A program made the position numbers and the translations under genes. Positions 1 through 8,011 of a stretch of DNA of 49,517 bases are shown in pieces; the stretch's first letter is position 1; the number at the start of each line of letters is the position of its first letter. The DNA is from Robertkochia solimangrovi (lineage in GTDB: Bacteria > Bacteroidota > Bacteroidia > Flavobacteriales > Flavobacteriaceae). Where the stretch lies: NCBI RefSeq assembly GCF_007279655.1, contig NZ_QKWN01000017.1:1-49517 (forward strand), given 5' to 3'. The notes below the pieces were generated by a model. That model saw nothing but the letters and a program-made list of their open reading frames with translations, was not told where the DNA came from and did not search any database.

Positions 1-49
1 TCCAAGCGAGGCGTAGTGAGCTTCAAGGTCCAAGCGAGGCGTAGCGAGC
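1..49. repeat. Two-copy direct repeat, 28-bp period
   Basis: Two near-identical 21-bp units starting TCCAAGCGAGGCGTAG lie at 1-21 and 29-49. They differ at one base (T or C before GAGC) and are separated by 7 bp. The first copy touches the window edge, so more copies may lie to the left. There are no spacers of CRISPR size. I infer intergenic repeat DNA of unknown role. Confidence 0.6.
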
Positions 50-61
50 AATAAAGTCACT

Positions 62-155
62 TAAGGGAGTTTTGCGTCAGCAAAACAAACCGCGACACTG
101 GAGAACTGATTGCTTCAGCAATCAGGATCGACACTAAGCACCGGAAGGTGCACGT
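62..155. other. Cluster of three short tetraloop hairpins
   Basis: Three perfect inverted repeats follow each other within about 90 bp: GTTTTGC-GTCA-GCAAAAC (about 69-86), CTGATTGC-TTCA-GCAATCAG (about 107-126) and GCACC-GGAA-GGTGC (about 138-151). Each has a four-base loop. The linkers between them share the motif CGACACT, at about 93 and 130. No open reading frame of convincing quality covers this tract. It could be the structured 3' end of a transcript that begins to the left, or an intergenic repeat element. The hairpins are seen directly; their function is unknown. Confidence 0.5.
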
Positions 156-179
156 CACTCTGAAAGTCCCAACACTATA

Positions 180-211
180 AAAAAAGCCTCCCCAAAAAGG
201 GAGGCTTTTTT
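180..211. terminator. Bidirectional intrinsic terminator
   Basis: The inverted repeat AAAAAAGCCTCCC / GGGAGGCTTTTTT has a 6-base loop. The A-run on one side and the T-run on the other make it usable on both strands. It would end the minus-strand gene whose stop is at 232 and any plus-strand transcript from the left. Confidence 0.85.
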
Positions 212-231
212 GTCACAGTCCAAAACACTGA

Positions 232-846
232 TTATTTTGTTTTTGCCATTTTCTGTTTATTGATCTCATCCTGAAGAGCACGACGCGCTTTTTGTTCGCG
301 TTCTAATGCTTTTCTTCGATGTTCCTCATATTCCTGTTCCAGTTCAGACAACGACTTGCGAGCATCCTGGGTAATGGCATTGGCATTTTTGAATTTGTAA
401 ATAAAGAATACAAGCACCAGAGTCAGTAAACCGATAATTCCCCACATGATGGATTTATAAACCGGTTTTTCGATCAGGATTCCGAAAAAGGAGATACTGT
501 CTTTTTCTTCGGTAACCTGATTCAGGTTGGTGTTTGTAGAGGCAAGGTCTTTTTTAAGTTTTTCGATCTCATCTTTCTGAGTGATCGTGAGCGAATTCGA
601 TTCAGCAAGCTCTTTTTCTATCCGAGCGACCGAATCAAGTGTATTCTTCTTTAAAAGACTTAACCATTCTTTTTTGACTACCTTATAATTTCTGTAATTA
701 TTTGCTTTCTGTAATACATATTCGAATTGATCGTCTATGCTACCATTGGAAAGGGATAACTCTTCATCCTTATCCTGAGCTATAGCGATCACGGTGAAAA
801 GCATTAAAGCAAAAGTCGTTATAAAGTTCTTTTTCATCATCTTCAT
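232..846 (-). CDS. Membrane-anchored coiled-coil protein, flavobacterial family
   Basis: A 204-residue exported or membrane protein. It opens with a hydrophobic signal segment (about residues 5-23, ending near AIAQ). A charged region rich in Lys and Glu follows, predicted as coiled coil (about 75-115). Next comes one strong membrane helix (about 133-151, GIIGLLTLVLVFFIYKF), then a second charged helical tail rich in Arg, Glu and Lys. Relatives in flavobacteria often carry the label tRNA (guanine-N1)-methyltransferase, but nothing here resembles TrmD: there is no knotted SAM fold and the protein is membrane-bound. In-frame ATGs at 846, 840 and 837 are all possible starts. Function unknown; a role in the envelope is inference. 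Confidence 0.75.
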   Translation of the reverse strand: MKMMKKNFITTFALMLFTVIAIAQDKDEELSLSNGSIDDQFEYVLQKANNYRNYKVVKKEWLSLLKKNTLDSVARIEKELAESNSLTITQKDEIEKLKKDLASTNTNLNQVTEEKDSISFFGILIEKPVYKSIMWGIIGLLTLVLVFFIYKFKNANAITQDARKSLSELEQEYEEHRRKALEREQKARRALQDEINKQKMAKTK

Positions 847-956
847 TTGCTGATTTAATTTTATCCGGGGTGTAAAGTTAAGTTTTTACTTGGAAACGTG
901 AGTATAACTAACTTATTGTTTTTGTGATAAAAAAAAAGTTTCAGCGAATAAGCCTG

Positions 957-2405
957 TTAATAATAGGTGTATCTTCTTACTTTTGCTATATATTTTGCCA
1001 ATCTGATAACTTGTTGGCTATAACCATATTCATTATCATACCAAATATAAAGTACAGCACTTTTACCATCTTCTGATACTATCGTTGCCTTACTGTCATA
1101 GATCGATGGGGCTGAAGTACCAACAATATCTGAAGATACCAGTTCATTATTCAGAGAATATTTGATCTGCTCGACCAAATCTCCTTCAAGCGCATATTTT
1201 TTGATGATCGCATTGATTCCATCTTTGGTGATCGGCTTTTCGAGATCCAGATTTAAAACAACCAGAGAGCCGTTTGGAACAGGGACACGAATCGCGTTGG
1301 AGGTTAGTTTGCCTGCAAGAGTAGGTAAGGCTTTAGCTACTGCTGAACCGGCACCGGTTTCAGTGATCACCATGTTTAGTGCGGCTGCACGACCACGGCG
1401 ATATTTATCATGCATATTATCTACAAGATTCTGATCGTTGGTGTAGGCGTGTATCGTTTCTAAATGACCTTTGGTGATTCCTAATGATTCTTCCAGCGCC
1501 TTAAGGATGGGTGTGATCGCATTGGTTGTACACGATGCTGCCGAGAATATATCCGTTTTATCCGGGTCATATTCTTTATGATTCACCCCATGTACGATAT
1601 TGGGTACTTCTTTTCCGGGTGCGGTTAATAGAACTTTGGCTGCACCTTTTGATTTAAGGTGTCTTGACAGTTCTTTTTTATTGCGGAATGCACCTGTGTT
1701 ATCGATGACCAGGGCATTATTGATCCCATATTTAGTATAGTCAATGTTTTCAGGCTTATCAGCTGAAATAATGTGTACGGTCGTTCCGTTAATGATCAGA
1801 CTGTTGGTTTCAACATCGATGGATACAGTTCCCGGAAAATCCCCATGAACAGAATCATTTTCCAATAGTGAGGCTCGTTTCTGAAGGATCTCTTCCGAAA
1901 CATTTCCCCTCACAACGATTGCACGCAGACGAAGTTGACTTCCACTTCCGGTTTTGAGCATCAATTCGCGGGCCAGTAATCTTCCGATTCTTCCGAAGCC
2001 ATAGAGAACCACATCCTTTGGTTTTATTTCCTTACTGTTCGTAGCACCTCTAAGTTTGTTTATAACAAAAGAGGTTGCATCACCAAAACGGTTATCCTCG
2101 ATATGGTATTCATAGGTGAGTTTACCGATATCGATTTTGGCAGGAGGGAGGTTCATACCTTTTATGGCCTGAGCGATTTGTACAGAATCAAAGATCGAGA
2201 TAGGCTTTTGAACGAATTCTGCCGCGTATTTGTGAAGATTCATTACCTCACTGATGCTTTTGTCGATCAGTTGATTTCGGAACAAAACCAATTCGATTGA
2301 TCTGTCATACCACAGATCACTTACCACTTTGATGAACTCTACCGTTGCTTTTCTGCGGTCTGCCTGAAAGGCCAGTTCCTTTTCATAAGTTGAAGCTACC
2401 TTCAT
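957..2405 (-). CDS. gap: Glyceraldehyde-3-phosphate dehydrogenase, long form
   Basis: Catalyses the NAD(P)-dependent, phosphate-using oxidation of glyceraldehyde 3-phosphate in glycolysis, or the reverse in gluconeogenesis. The dinucleotide-binding motif GFGRIGR lies at residues 136-142. The active-site motif SAASCTTNAITP gives catalytic Cys292. The C-terminal WYDNEYGYS motif is intact. At 482 residues it is about 130-150 residues longer than the classical enzyme (about 335). The extra part is a helical N-terminal region, typical of long-form GAPDHs in Bacteroidota and some other bacteria. It is transcribed alone, with a well-formed promoter at 2441-2472 and a leader of about 30 bases. The N-terminal extension has no function I can read from the sequence. 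Confidence 0.95.
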   Translation of the reverse strand: MKVASTYEKELAFQADRRKATVEFIKVVSDLWYDRSIELVLFRNQLIDKSISEVMNLHKYAAEFVQKPISIFDSVQIAQAIKGMNLPPAKIDIGKLTYEYHIEDNRFGDATSFVINKLRGATNSKEIKPKDVVLYGFGRIGRLLARELMLKTGSGSQLRLRAIVVRGNVSEEILQKRASLLENDSVHGDFPGTVSIDVETNSLIINGTTVHIISADKPENIDYTKYGINNALVIDNTGAFRNKKELSRHLKSKGAAKVLLTAPGKEVPNIVHGVNHKEYDPDKTDIFSAASCTTNAITPILKALEESLGITKGHLETIHAYTNDQNLVDNMHDKYRRGRAAALNMVITETGAGSAVAKALPTLAGKLTSNAIRVPVPNGSLVVLNLDLEKPITKDGINAIIKKYALEGDLVEQIKYSLNNELVSSDIVGTSAPSIYDSKATIVSEDGKSAVLYIWYDNEYGYSQQVIRLAKYIAKVRRYTYY

Positions 2406-2440
2406 AATAGTGTTTTTAGATGCGATGTTTGAGTTTGGCG

Positions 2441-2472
2441 CAAAAGTATATATTTCAAACGTTTTCGTGCAA
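2441..2472 (-). promoter_or_regulatory. Promoter of gap
   Basis: On the minus strand a TTG (-33 element, 2472-2470) is followed after 21 bp by TACTTTTG (-7 element, 2448-2441). This matches the Bacteroidota housekeeping consensus TTG-N19-21-TAnnTTTG. It sits about 36 bp upstream of the gap start codon. Confidence 0.75.
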
Positions 2473-2483
2473 CAATTTTCTGT

Positions 2484-2515
2484 AAAAAAAATGGTTCCTC
2501 GATAAAGGAACCATT
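2484..2515 (-). terminator. Terminator of htrA
   Basis: Read on the minus strand, a hairpin with 9-bp arms (ATGGTTCCT / AGGAACCAT) is followed by eight T residues, just after the stop of the HtrA protease gene. It separates that gene from the gap promoter. Confidence 0.85.
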
Positions 2516-2540
2516 CTGTAGGGGTGAATATGGAATTTTG

Positions 2541-3935
2541 TTAATCGTGAAAGATCAAACGCTCTTTTTCACCTTGTTCGTTCAATAATGTAATGCTTAA
2601 ATACCCGGAACGTTGAGCGTTACTCATGGCTGTTTTTACATCATTGATATCTGTGATATTTTCATCATTGATACCTACCAGCAATTTACCGGCGATACCT
2701 TGAGTTCTCGCAAAACGGCCTGAATCAATGATCTTAACACCCTCTTTATTTTTGAATCGCTTTCGATCTGATTCGGTCTGTTCCTTAACGGATAGTCCGA
2801 GGACATCGATCTGATAGGAAGTGTCTTTAACCAGCGTTACCGGAACGTTGATATAATCATCATTTCTCAATATCGATAATTCAACCTTATCGTCTGGTCT
2901 TTTACTTCTTAAATACCCGGTTAGATCGGAGAACTTATTGATTCGGATGCCATCGACAGATTTAATGATGTCTCCGGTTTTAAGTCCGGCCATATCGGCA
3001 CCGGAATCTTCGATTACTTCTGCGACATAAACGCCTTCTGATTCAGATACCTCCTTCATATTTACACGAGACACATCGGCACCGCGTATACCTATATTAC
3101 CCACCTGAACATTTCCGAATTCCATGAGATCTTCTACCACTTTCTTGGCAATGTTACTGGGTACTGCAAAGGAATACCCCACGTAAGAACCCGTTTGTGA
3201 AGTGATGGCCGTATTGATTCCGATCAGTTCTCCATTGATATTTACAAGTGCTCCTCCGCTATTTCCGGGATTTACCGCAGCGTCGGTTTGAATGAACGAT
3301 TGAAAGTTCTGATCTCCTTCATTGAGGTCACGAGCCTTGGCACTGATGATACCTGCTGTAACCGTAGAAGTAAGATTAAAAGGGTTACCAACAGCTAACA
3401 CCCATTCTCCGATTCGGGTTTGATTTGAATCACCAAACGGAAGATAAGGCAGCTGATCATCTGCATTGATCTTAATAAGAGCGATATCGGTTTCAGGATC
3501 TGAACCGACCAGCTCCGCTTTAAAGGTCTTGTTGTTGTTGAGAGTAACCTGTAACTCGGAGGCATTTGCGATCACATGATTGTTGGTCACGATATAACCA
3601 TCAGGAGATATGATCACACCTGATCCGGTTCCGACCTGGGCTCGGGGAGCACCTCCTGAGCCATAGAAATAATCCATGATGCTCGATGGTCCTTTACTGA
3701 TCGTGACATTCTTGACGTGAACAACCGCATGTACGGTTTCTTCAGCAGCTTTTGTGAAATTGATGTTCTCCGGCACGCGAAGTGCGTTTGCATTGTAATT
3801 TGCAGTCACAAATGGAGTGTCTTTTTGATCACTGGTCACCTGAAGTGGTGTTTGCTCAAAGAATAATTTATAAGCACCCAGTGTTATGGCCCCCGCTAGA
3901 ATTGCGACTAATAATAAACTTGAAAATCTTTTCAT
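2541..3935 (-). CDS. degQ: Periplasmic HtrA/DegQ-type serine protease
   Basis: A trypsin-like protease and chaperone that degrades or refolds damaged envelope proteins. In the longest frame (start 3965) the catalytic triad is His130 (VTNNHVI), Asp160 (DPETDIALI) and Ser236 (VNPGNSGGAL). Two PDZ domains follow, at roughly residues 290-370 and 390-470. I place the start at the internal ATG 3935, because the signal anchor begins there as MKRFSSLLLVAIL. The ten residues before it look like leader. This gives 464 residues, usual for DegP/DegQ. A promoter-like pair lies at 3992-4019, back to back with dapF. The DegP or DegQ subtype cannot be settled from sequence alone. Confidence 0.93.
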   Translation of the reverse strand: MKRFSSLLLVAILAGAITLGAYKLFFEQTPLQVTSDQKDTPFVTANYNANALRVPENINFTKAAEETVHAVVHVKNVTISKGPSSIMDYFYGSGGAPRAQVGTGSGVIISPDGYIVTNNHVIANASELQVTLNNNKTFKAELVGSDPETDIALIKINADDQLPYLPFGDSNQTRIGEWVLAVGNPFNLTSTVTAGIISAKARDLNEGDQNFQSFIQTDAAVNPGNSGGALVNINGELIGINTAITSQTGSYVGYSFAVPSNIAKKVVEDLMEFGNVQVGNIGIRGADVSRVNMKEVSESEGVYVAEVIEDSGADMAGLKTGDIIKSVDGIRINKFSDLTGYLRSKRPDDKVELSILRNDDYINVPVTLVKDTSYQIDVLGLSVKEQTESDRKRFKNKEGVKIIDSGRFARTQGIAGKLLVGINDENITDINDVKTAMSNAQRSGYLSITLLNEQGEKERLIFHD

Positions 3936-3991
3936 GATCAATTTACTATTTATGGGATTTAACATTTAAAATTACTTGAATATTTACTGTT

Positions 3992-4019
3992 CAACTATAC
4001 TTTAACCGCAATTTAACAA
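3992..4019 (-). promoter_or_regulatory. Putative htrA promoter
   Basis: The minus strand has TTG at 4019-4017 and, after 17 bp, TATAGTTG at 3999-3992. The latter is one mismatch from TAnnTTTG and the spacer is slightly short. It faces away from the dapF -7 box. Confidence 0.4.
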
Positions 4020-4044
4020 TGAAGGAAGAAGTCGATCAAAGTCG

Positions 4045-4052
4045 TATATTTG
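4045..4052 (+). promoter_or_regulatory. -7 box of the dapF operon
   Basis: TATATTTG is a perfect -7 match, 17 bp before the ATG at 4070. No TTG is found at the expected -33 distance. The box lies inside the 5' extension of the longest dapF frame, which argues for the downstream start. Confidence 0.6.
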
Positions 4053-4069
4053 CGGCACAAGCAAGGCAT

Positions 4070-4846
4070 ATGAAAATTAATTTTTACAAATACCAGGGAA
4101 CAGGAAATGACTTTGTCATGATTGACAACCGTCAGTCTGTATTTCCCAAAAATGATACCAAACTCATAAATCATCTTTGTGACCGTAGATTTGGCATAGG
4201 TGCTGATGGTCTTATTCTGTTGGAGAATGATCCTGAATATGATTTCAAAATGGTCTACTACAATGCCGATGGAAGAGAAAGTACCATGTGTGGAAATGGA
4301 GGAAGATGTCTGGTAGCCTTTGCAAGCCAATTGGGGGTGATCGAAAACGAGGCAACCTTTATCGCGGTTGATGGATTGCATAAAGCGCGAATCACCGGAG
4401 AGGTTGTGGAATTACAGATGCAGGATGTGAAAAGCATCGATGTATTTGAAAAATATTCCTTCTTAAATACAGGTTCGCCTCATCATGTACAGCTTCAGAA
4501 TGAATTGAAGCATCTGGATGTGAAAAAGGAAGGAGCACGTCTTCGTTATGGTAAATACGGAGAAGAAGGCAGTAATATTAATTTTACCGAACAGATCGAT
4601 GCCGACACCTTTGCAGTTCGTACCTACGAGCGTGGCGTAGAGGATGAGACGTATTCCTGTGGAACTGGTGTAACTGCAGTTGCGATTGCGATGCATCGCA
4701 ATGGTCTTGCAAAAGGAGACCATATTGCACTTCAAACCCCGGGAGGGAATCTGAGTGTGTCATTTGAAACCTCGAACGGACACTACAATAATGTATGGTT
4801 AAAAGGTCCTGCTAAACTCGTATATTCCGGAACTATAGCCTATTAA
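4070..4846 (+). CDS. dapF: Diaminopimelate epimerase
   Basis: Converts LL- to meso-diaminopimelate, the last step before lysine and the peptidoglycan cross-link residue. The two catalytic cysteines are in STMCGNGGRC (Cys74) and YSCGTGVTA (Cys197), numbered from the chosen start. The frame is open to an ATG at 4019, but family members begin with the MKINFYKYQGTGNDF motif, found here at 4070. A -7 promoter box sits between the two ATGs, so 4070 is preferred (258 residues). It is the first gene of a plus-strand operon with a GNAT gene 1 bp downstream and then mltG. dapA, for an earlier step of the pathway, is at 20553. Confidence 0.95.
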   Translation: MKINFYKYQGTGNDFVMIDNRQSVFPKNDTKLINHLCDRRFGIGADGLILLENDPEYDFKMVYYNADGRESTMCGNGGRCLVAFASQLGVIENEATFIAVDGLHKARITGEVVELQMQDVKSIDVFEKYSFLNTGSPHHVQLQNELKHLDVKKEGARLRYGKYGEEGSNINFTEQIDADTFAVRTYERGVEDETYSCGTGVTAVAIAMHRNGLAKGDHIALQTPGGNLSVSFETSNGHYNNVWLKGPAKLVYSGTIAY

Positions 4847-4847
4847 A

Positions 4848-5378
4848 ATGAAACGACTGACCGGAGATAAATGTTATCTGAGGGCGCTTGAGCCTGAAGA
4901 TTTGGATTTTCTTTACAAGCTGGAGAATGATGAATCGGTTTGGGAGGTCAGTGAAACCGTAACTCCATATTCCAGGTATCTGTTAAAGGAATATTTGGAG
5001 AACAGTCATCGGGATATCTATGATGTAAAACAACTTCGCCTCGCAATATGCAGCCCTGATGGACGTTTATTAGGTTTTGTGGATCTGTTTGATTTTGATC
5101 CAAAGAATGGCAGGGCAGGAGTTGGAATAATCGTACTGAATAAGAACGACCGAAATCAGGGAATAGGGCATGAAGCACTTCAACTGCTTTCAGACTACGC
5201 TTTCCGATATCTGGAGTTACATCAGTTATATGCTAATATAGGTGCTGCGAATAAAGCGAGTATCCGGTTGTTCGAAAGTTTAGGATTTGAACTTATAGGA
5301 GTAAAAAAGGAGTGGACCCGTATCTCGGGGAAGTTTTGTGATGAATTGTTTTATCAAAAAATAAACGATGTATATTAA
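4848..5378 (+). CDS. GNAT acetyltransferase, RimJ/RimL-like
   Basis: A 176-residue acetyl-CoA-dependent N-acyltransferase of the RimJ/RimL/SpeG-like group. The acetyl-CoA pyrophosphate loop is visible as NQGIGHEAL (about residues 103-111, core Q/R-x-x-G-x-G/A). The C-terminal NIGAANKASIRLFESLGF segment is the usual GNAT motif B. The substrate cannot be told from sequence; members acetylate ribosomal proteins, polyamines or small amines. It lies one base after dapF and overlaps mltG by 11 bp, so it is translated as part of that operon. Confidence 0.85.
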   Translation: MKRLTGDKCYLRALEPEDLDFLYKLENDESVWEVSETVTPYSRYLLKEYLENSHRDIYDVKQLRLAICSPDGRLLGFVDLFDFDPKNGRAGVGIIVLNKNDRNQGIGHEALQLLSDYAFRYLELHQLYANIGAANKASIRLFESLGFELIGVKKEWTRISGKFCDELFYQKINDVY

Positions 5379-6411
5379 GAAAATATTGGTTGCCATCGCC
5401 CTGATAGGAGTTGTGGTGGGTGGTATCATTGTCTATAATATCTATAATGCGATCTTCGCACCGAATACGGTTTTCGAGGAAGACAGGGTATTTATTGAAG
5501 TGCCCACGAATGCAGGCTTTTCAGCGGTAAAGGCACAATTGCAGCCCTTGTTGAAGGATATGAGTAGCTTTGAAAGAGTAGCACAACGAAAAGGGTATAT
5601 TGGCAATATTAAGGCTGGGAGGTTTCCGATTAGCAAGGGGATGAACAATAATGAGATCGTGAATTCGATACGTAGCAGAAATATTCCACTGTCGCTTTCT
5701 TTTAATAATCAGGAATCATTGGGTGAACTTGCGGGAAGGATCTCAGATCAGATCGAGGCCGATAGTGTTTCGCTTTTGAAGGTTTTTAATGACAAGGAGT
5801 TCCTTGATAGTATAAACATGAATAGCGATAATGCTATAGGAATGTATATCCCAAATACCTACGAGTTTTTCTGGAATACGGATGCAGAAGCGTTTCGTGA
5901 TCGAATGTATAAGGAATACAATAAGTTTTGGAATGAGACGCGTATCGGGAAGGCCATGCAATTAGGATTGACTCCTAAACAGGTGACCGCACTTGCGGCT
6001 ATAGTACAAAAGGAATCGGCAAAGGTAGATGAACGCCCAAGGATCGCAGGTGTTTATATCAATAGGATCAGAAAAAAAATGCCATTACAGGCAGATCCTA
6101 CTGTAATCTTTGCAAAAAAGAAATTATCCGGAGATTTTGAACAGGTGATAAAACGAGTTTTAAATGCAGATCTTCAATTGGATTCACCTTATAATACCTA
6201 CAAATATGCGGGTATTCCACCCGGGCCGATCTGTATGCCAGACATATCTTCTATCGATGCGGTTCTGAATTTTGAACAGCACGATTACCTCTATTTTGTT
6301 GCCGATACGAAGAATTTCGGCTATCATAAATTCGCAAAGACTTTGAGCCAGCACAATGTGAATGCAAAGGAGTATCATCAATGGATTAACGCACAGGGAA
6401 TTAGACGTTAA
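5368..6411 (+). CDS. mltG: Endolytic transglycosylase MltG (YceG family)
   Basis: An inner-membrane lytic transglycosylase that cuts nascent glycan strands and helps set their length. An N-terminal membrane anchor covers about residues 5-26. The conserved catalytic motif AAIVQKESAKVDERP contains the predicted catalytic Glu216. The downstream block PLQADPTVIFA and the PGPICMPDI motif are typical of the family. The length of 347 residues is normal. It overlaps the GNAT gene by 11 bp in the dapF operon, linking precursor synthesis with glycan processing. Confidence 0.93.
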   Translation: MYIKKILVAIALIGVVVGGIIVYNIYNAIFAPNTVFEEDRVFIEVPTNAGFSAVKAQLQPLLKDMSSFERVAQRKGYIGNIKAGRFPISKGMNNNEIVNSIRSRNIPLSLSFNNQESLGELAGRISDQIEADSVSLLKVFNDKEFLDSINMNSDNAIGMYIPNTYEFFWNTDAEAFRDRMYKEYNKFWNETRIGKAMQLGLTPKQVTALAAIVQKESAKVDERPRIAGVYINRIRKKMPLQADPTVIFAKKKLSGDFEQVIKRVLNADLQLDSPYNTYKYAGIPPGPICMPDISSIDAVLNFEQHDYLYFVADTKNFGYHKFAKTLSQHNVNAKEYHQWINAQGIRR

Positions 6412-6465
6412 TAGAGTATTTAACATACTTTAACTAACTGTCGTTTAGTTTTTTAAAAATTTGCG

Positions 6466-6473
6466 TATTTTTG
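6466..6473 (+). promoter_or_regulatory. -7 box before the lysozyme-like gene
   Basis: TATTTTTG matches the -7 consensus and lies 59 bp before the preferred start at 6533. The -33 region has TTT rather than TTG. It suggests the gene can be transcribed apart from mltG. Confidence 0.45.
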
Positions 6474-6532
6474 CAGTCACAATTTCGGGCATCAAAACTA
6501 CCCTGTGTAGTTGCTTGAAGAAATCATATTTT

Positions 6533-7171
6533 ATGAGAAAAAGCGTATTAAAATTAAATTTTTTAATAGCTGTTTTGATTTTAATTACCACCGTAAGTTT
6601 AGGTTTTTCTTCAACAAAAAAAATCAAAGACGTTCAGTTAAATTATAGTGCAACCAAACCCCTTGATTACACTGTTGCATTGAGCCACCAGGATATTGTG
6701 GAGATTCATCCGCCTTTCCTTGGTAAATCCTTTAATGGTTTTAAGGAAGCCTTGGCTTTCAGCGAATCCAGAGGGAATTATTTTGTAGTCAATAATTATG
6801 GTTACATGGGGAAATATCAGTTTGGTTCCTCGGCGTTAAGAGCGTTGGGAATTCAGGACAGAACTGATTTTCTTAACGATCCCGAGCTGCAGGAAAAAGC
6901 TTTTGTAAGTATTCTGCAACGTAACAAATGGATACTTAAAGAATATATCGAACAGTATTCGGGTAAAACCATAAGGGGAGTTGAAGTTACTGAATCTGGT
7001 ATCCTTGCCGCGGCCCATTTAGCGGGTGCGGGTAATGTTAAAAGATATCTGCGTTCCGGTGGAACTGTAGGTTTTAAGGATGCTTTTGGTACTTCTATTC
7101 GCTATTATATGAAAAAATTTGCAGGATATGATGTGTCTCATGTAGAGGCGAATCGAACTGCAAAGATTTAA
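6533..7171 (+). CDS. Secreted lysozyme/transglycosylase-like protein
   Basis: 212 residues from the ATG at 6533, where a signal segment begins (MRKSVLKLNFLIAVLIL). An upstream in-frame start at 6461 would put the promoter box inside the gene and delay the signal, so it is rejected. The mature part has the lysozyme-superfamily pattern ALAFSESRGNY with candidate catalytic Glu78, followed by GYMGKYQFGSSALRALG. That pattern is typical of transglycosylase-like folds in phage and secretion systems. A later helix motif, ILAAAHLAGAGNVKRYL, also fits this fold. It follows mltG by 121 bp. A role in cell-wall remodelling is inferred from fold and neighbours. Confidence 0.75.
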   Translation: MRKSVLKLNFLIAVLILITTVSLGFSSTKKIKDVQLNYSATKPLDYTVALSHQDIVEIHPPFLGKSFNGFKEALAFSESRGNYFVVNNYGYMGKYQFGSSALRALGIQDRTDFLNDPELQEKAFVSILQRNKWILKEYIEQYSGKTIRGVEVTESGILAAAHLAGAGNVKRYLRSGGTVGFKDAFGTSIRYYMKKFAGYDVSHVEANRTAKI

Positions 7172-7196
7172 CAGAGAATTTAATAGATTTTAGTTT

Positions 7197-7231
7197 AAGC
7201 CATCCGAAAGGGTGGCTTTTTTTTTTTTTTT
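7197..7231 (+). terminator. Strong intrinsic terminator
   Basis: A nine-pair hairpin (AAGCCATCC / GGGTGGCTT, one G-T pair) with a GAAA tetraloop leads straight into a run of 15 T. It ends the mltG/lysozyme-like transcript before the convergent methyltransferase gene. Confidence 0.9.
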
Positions 7232-7250
7232 GGGATGGTTGGTTCGAGTA

Positions 7251-7979
7251 TTAGTTTACTGCATGAAAGATAAAGATACAAGGGCGTTTATGCAGGTCGA
7301 CTTCTTCCTTTTTCCATGCCTCTGCAGTTTTCGTACGAATATATTCTGTTGGCAGTGTTATGTCGACAGCTACACAGATTCGTGTGTCAGACCGTAGCTG
7401 AGTGATTAGGTCAGCGAGTAATTTGTCGTTGCGATAAGGGGTTTCGATAAAGATTTGAGATTGATTGTATTCCCTTGATAATCTTTCGAAGTCCCTTAAT
7501 TTTTTCTTTCGGGCACTTTTTTCAATAGGCAGATAACCATTGAATGCAAAACTTTGTCCATTCATTCCACTAGCCATTAAAGCCAATAGAATGGAGGAGG
7601 GGCCGACCAATGGAACGATCTCGATACCTTTGGTATGTGCCAATGCCACTACATCTGCTCCCGGATCAGCGATTCCCGGGCATCCGGCTTCTGATATTAT
7701 TCCTACATCATATCCATTCAGGCATGGCGTCAGGAAAGTGGGAAGTTCCTGATCAGTTGTGAATTTGTTAAGCAGGAAGATCTTAAGAGATGGCTGTGAT
7801 TTTTTGGGATTGATCTTTTTGATGAACCTTCTGGCGGTCTTTTCATTTTCAACGATGTAAAAATCGATGTTGTCAATCGCTTGTTTTACGGAAAGGGGGA
7901 GAACCTGTAGAGGTTCTGTCTCTCCCAGGGTGGTAGGGATCATATAGATTTTTCCCTTTTGGCTCTGGGCTGTACTCAT
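7251..7979 (-). CDS. RsmI-like SAM-dependent methyltransferase
   Basis: A 242-residue tetrapyrrole-methylase-fold enzyme related to RsmI, which 2'-O-methylates C1402 of 16S rRNA. Family features are the early MIPTTLGE segment, the loop GIISEAGCPGIADPG (about residues 93-107) and LVGPSSILLALMASG. The C-terminal part IFIETPYRNDKLL also fits. It is shorter than canonical RsmI (about 280) and has TTLGE in place of the usual P-T-P-I-G-N-L. It may therefore be the flavobacterial RsmI-like paralogue with a different target. It is the third gene of the dnaA operon, 32 bp after the phosphatase gene. Confidence 0.8.
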   Translation of the reverse strand: MSTAQSQKGKIYMIPTTLGETEPLQVLPLSVKQAIDNIDFYIVENEKTARRFIKKINPKKSQPSLKIFLLNKFTTDQELPTFLTPCLNGYDVGIISEAGCPGIADPGADVVALAHTKGIEIVPLVGPSSILLALMASGMNGQSFAFNGYLPIEKSARKKKLRDFERLSREYNQSQIFIETPYRNDKLLADLITQLRSDTRICVAVDITLPTEYIRTKTAEAWKKEEVDLHKRPCIFIFHAVN

Positions 7980-8011
7980 ACCTTATTGATTTATATTGGT
8001 CTGGACTGAAC

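Noticed and set aside
1-49. Possible CRISPR repeats
   Set aside because: Only two copies with a 7-bp gap; no spacers, no cas genes.
1162-1434. Open frame on the plus strand inside gap
   Set aside because: Antisense shadow of a well-supported enzyme gene; no family features.
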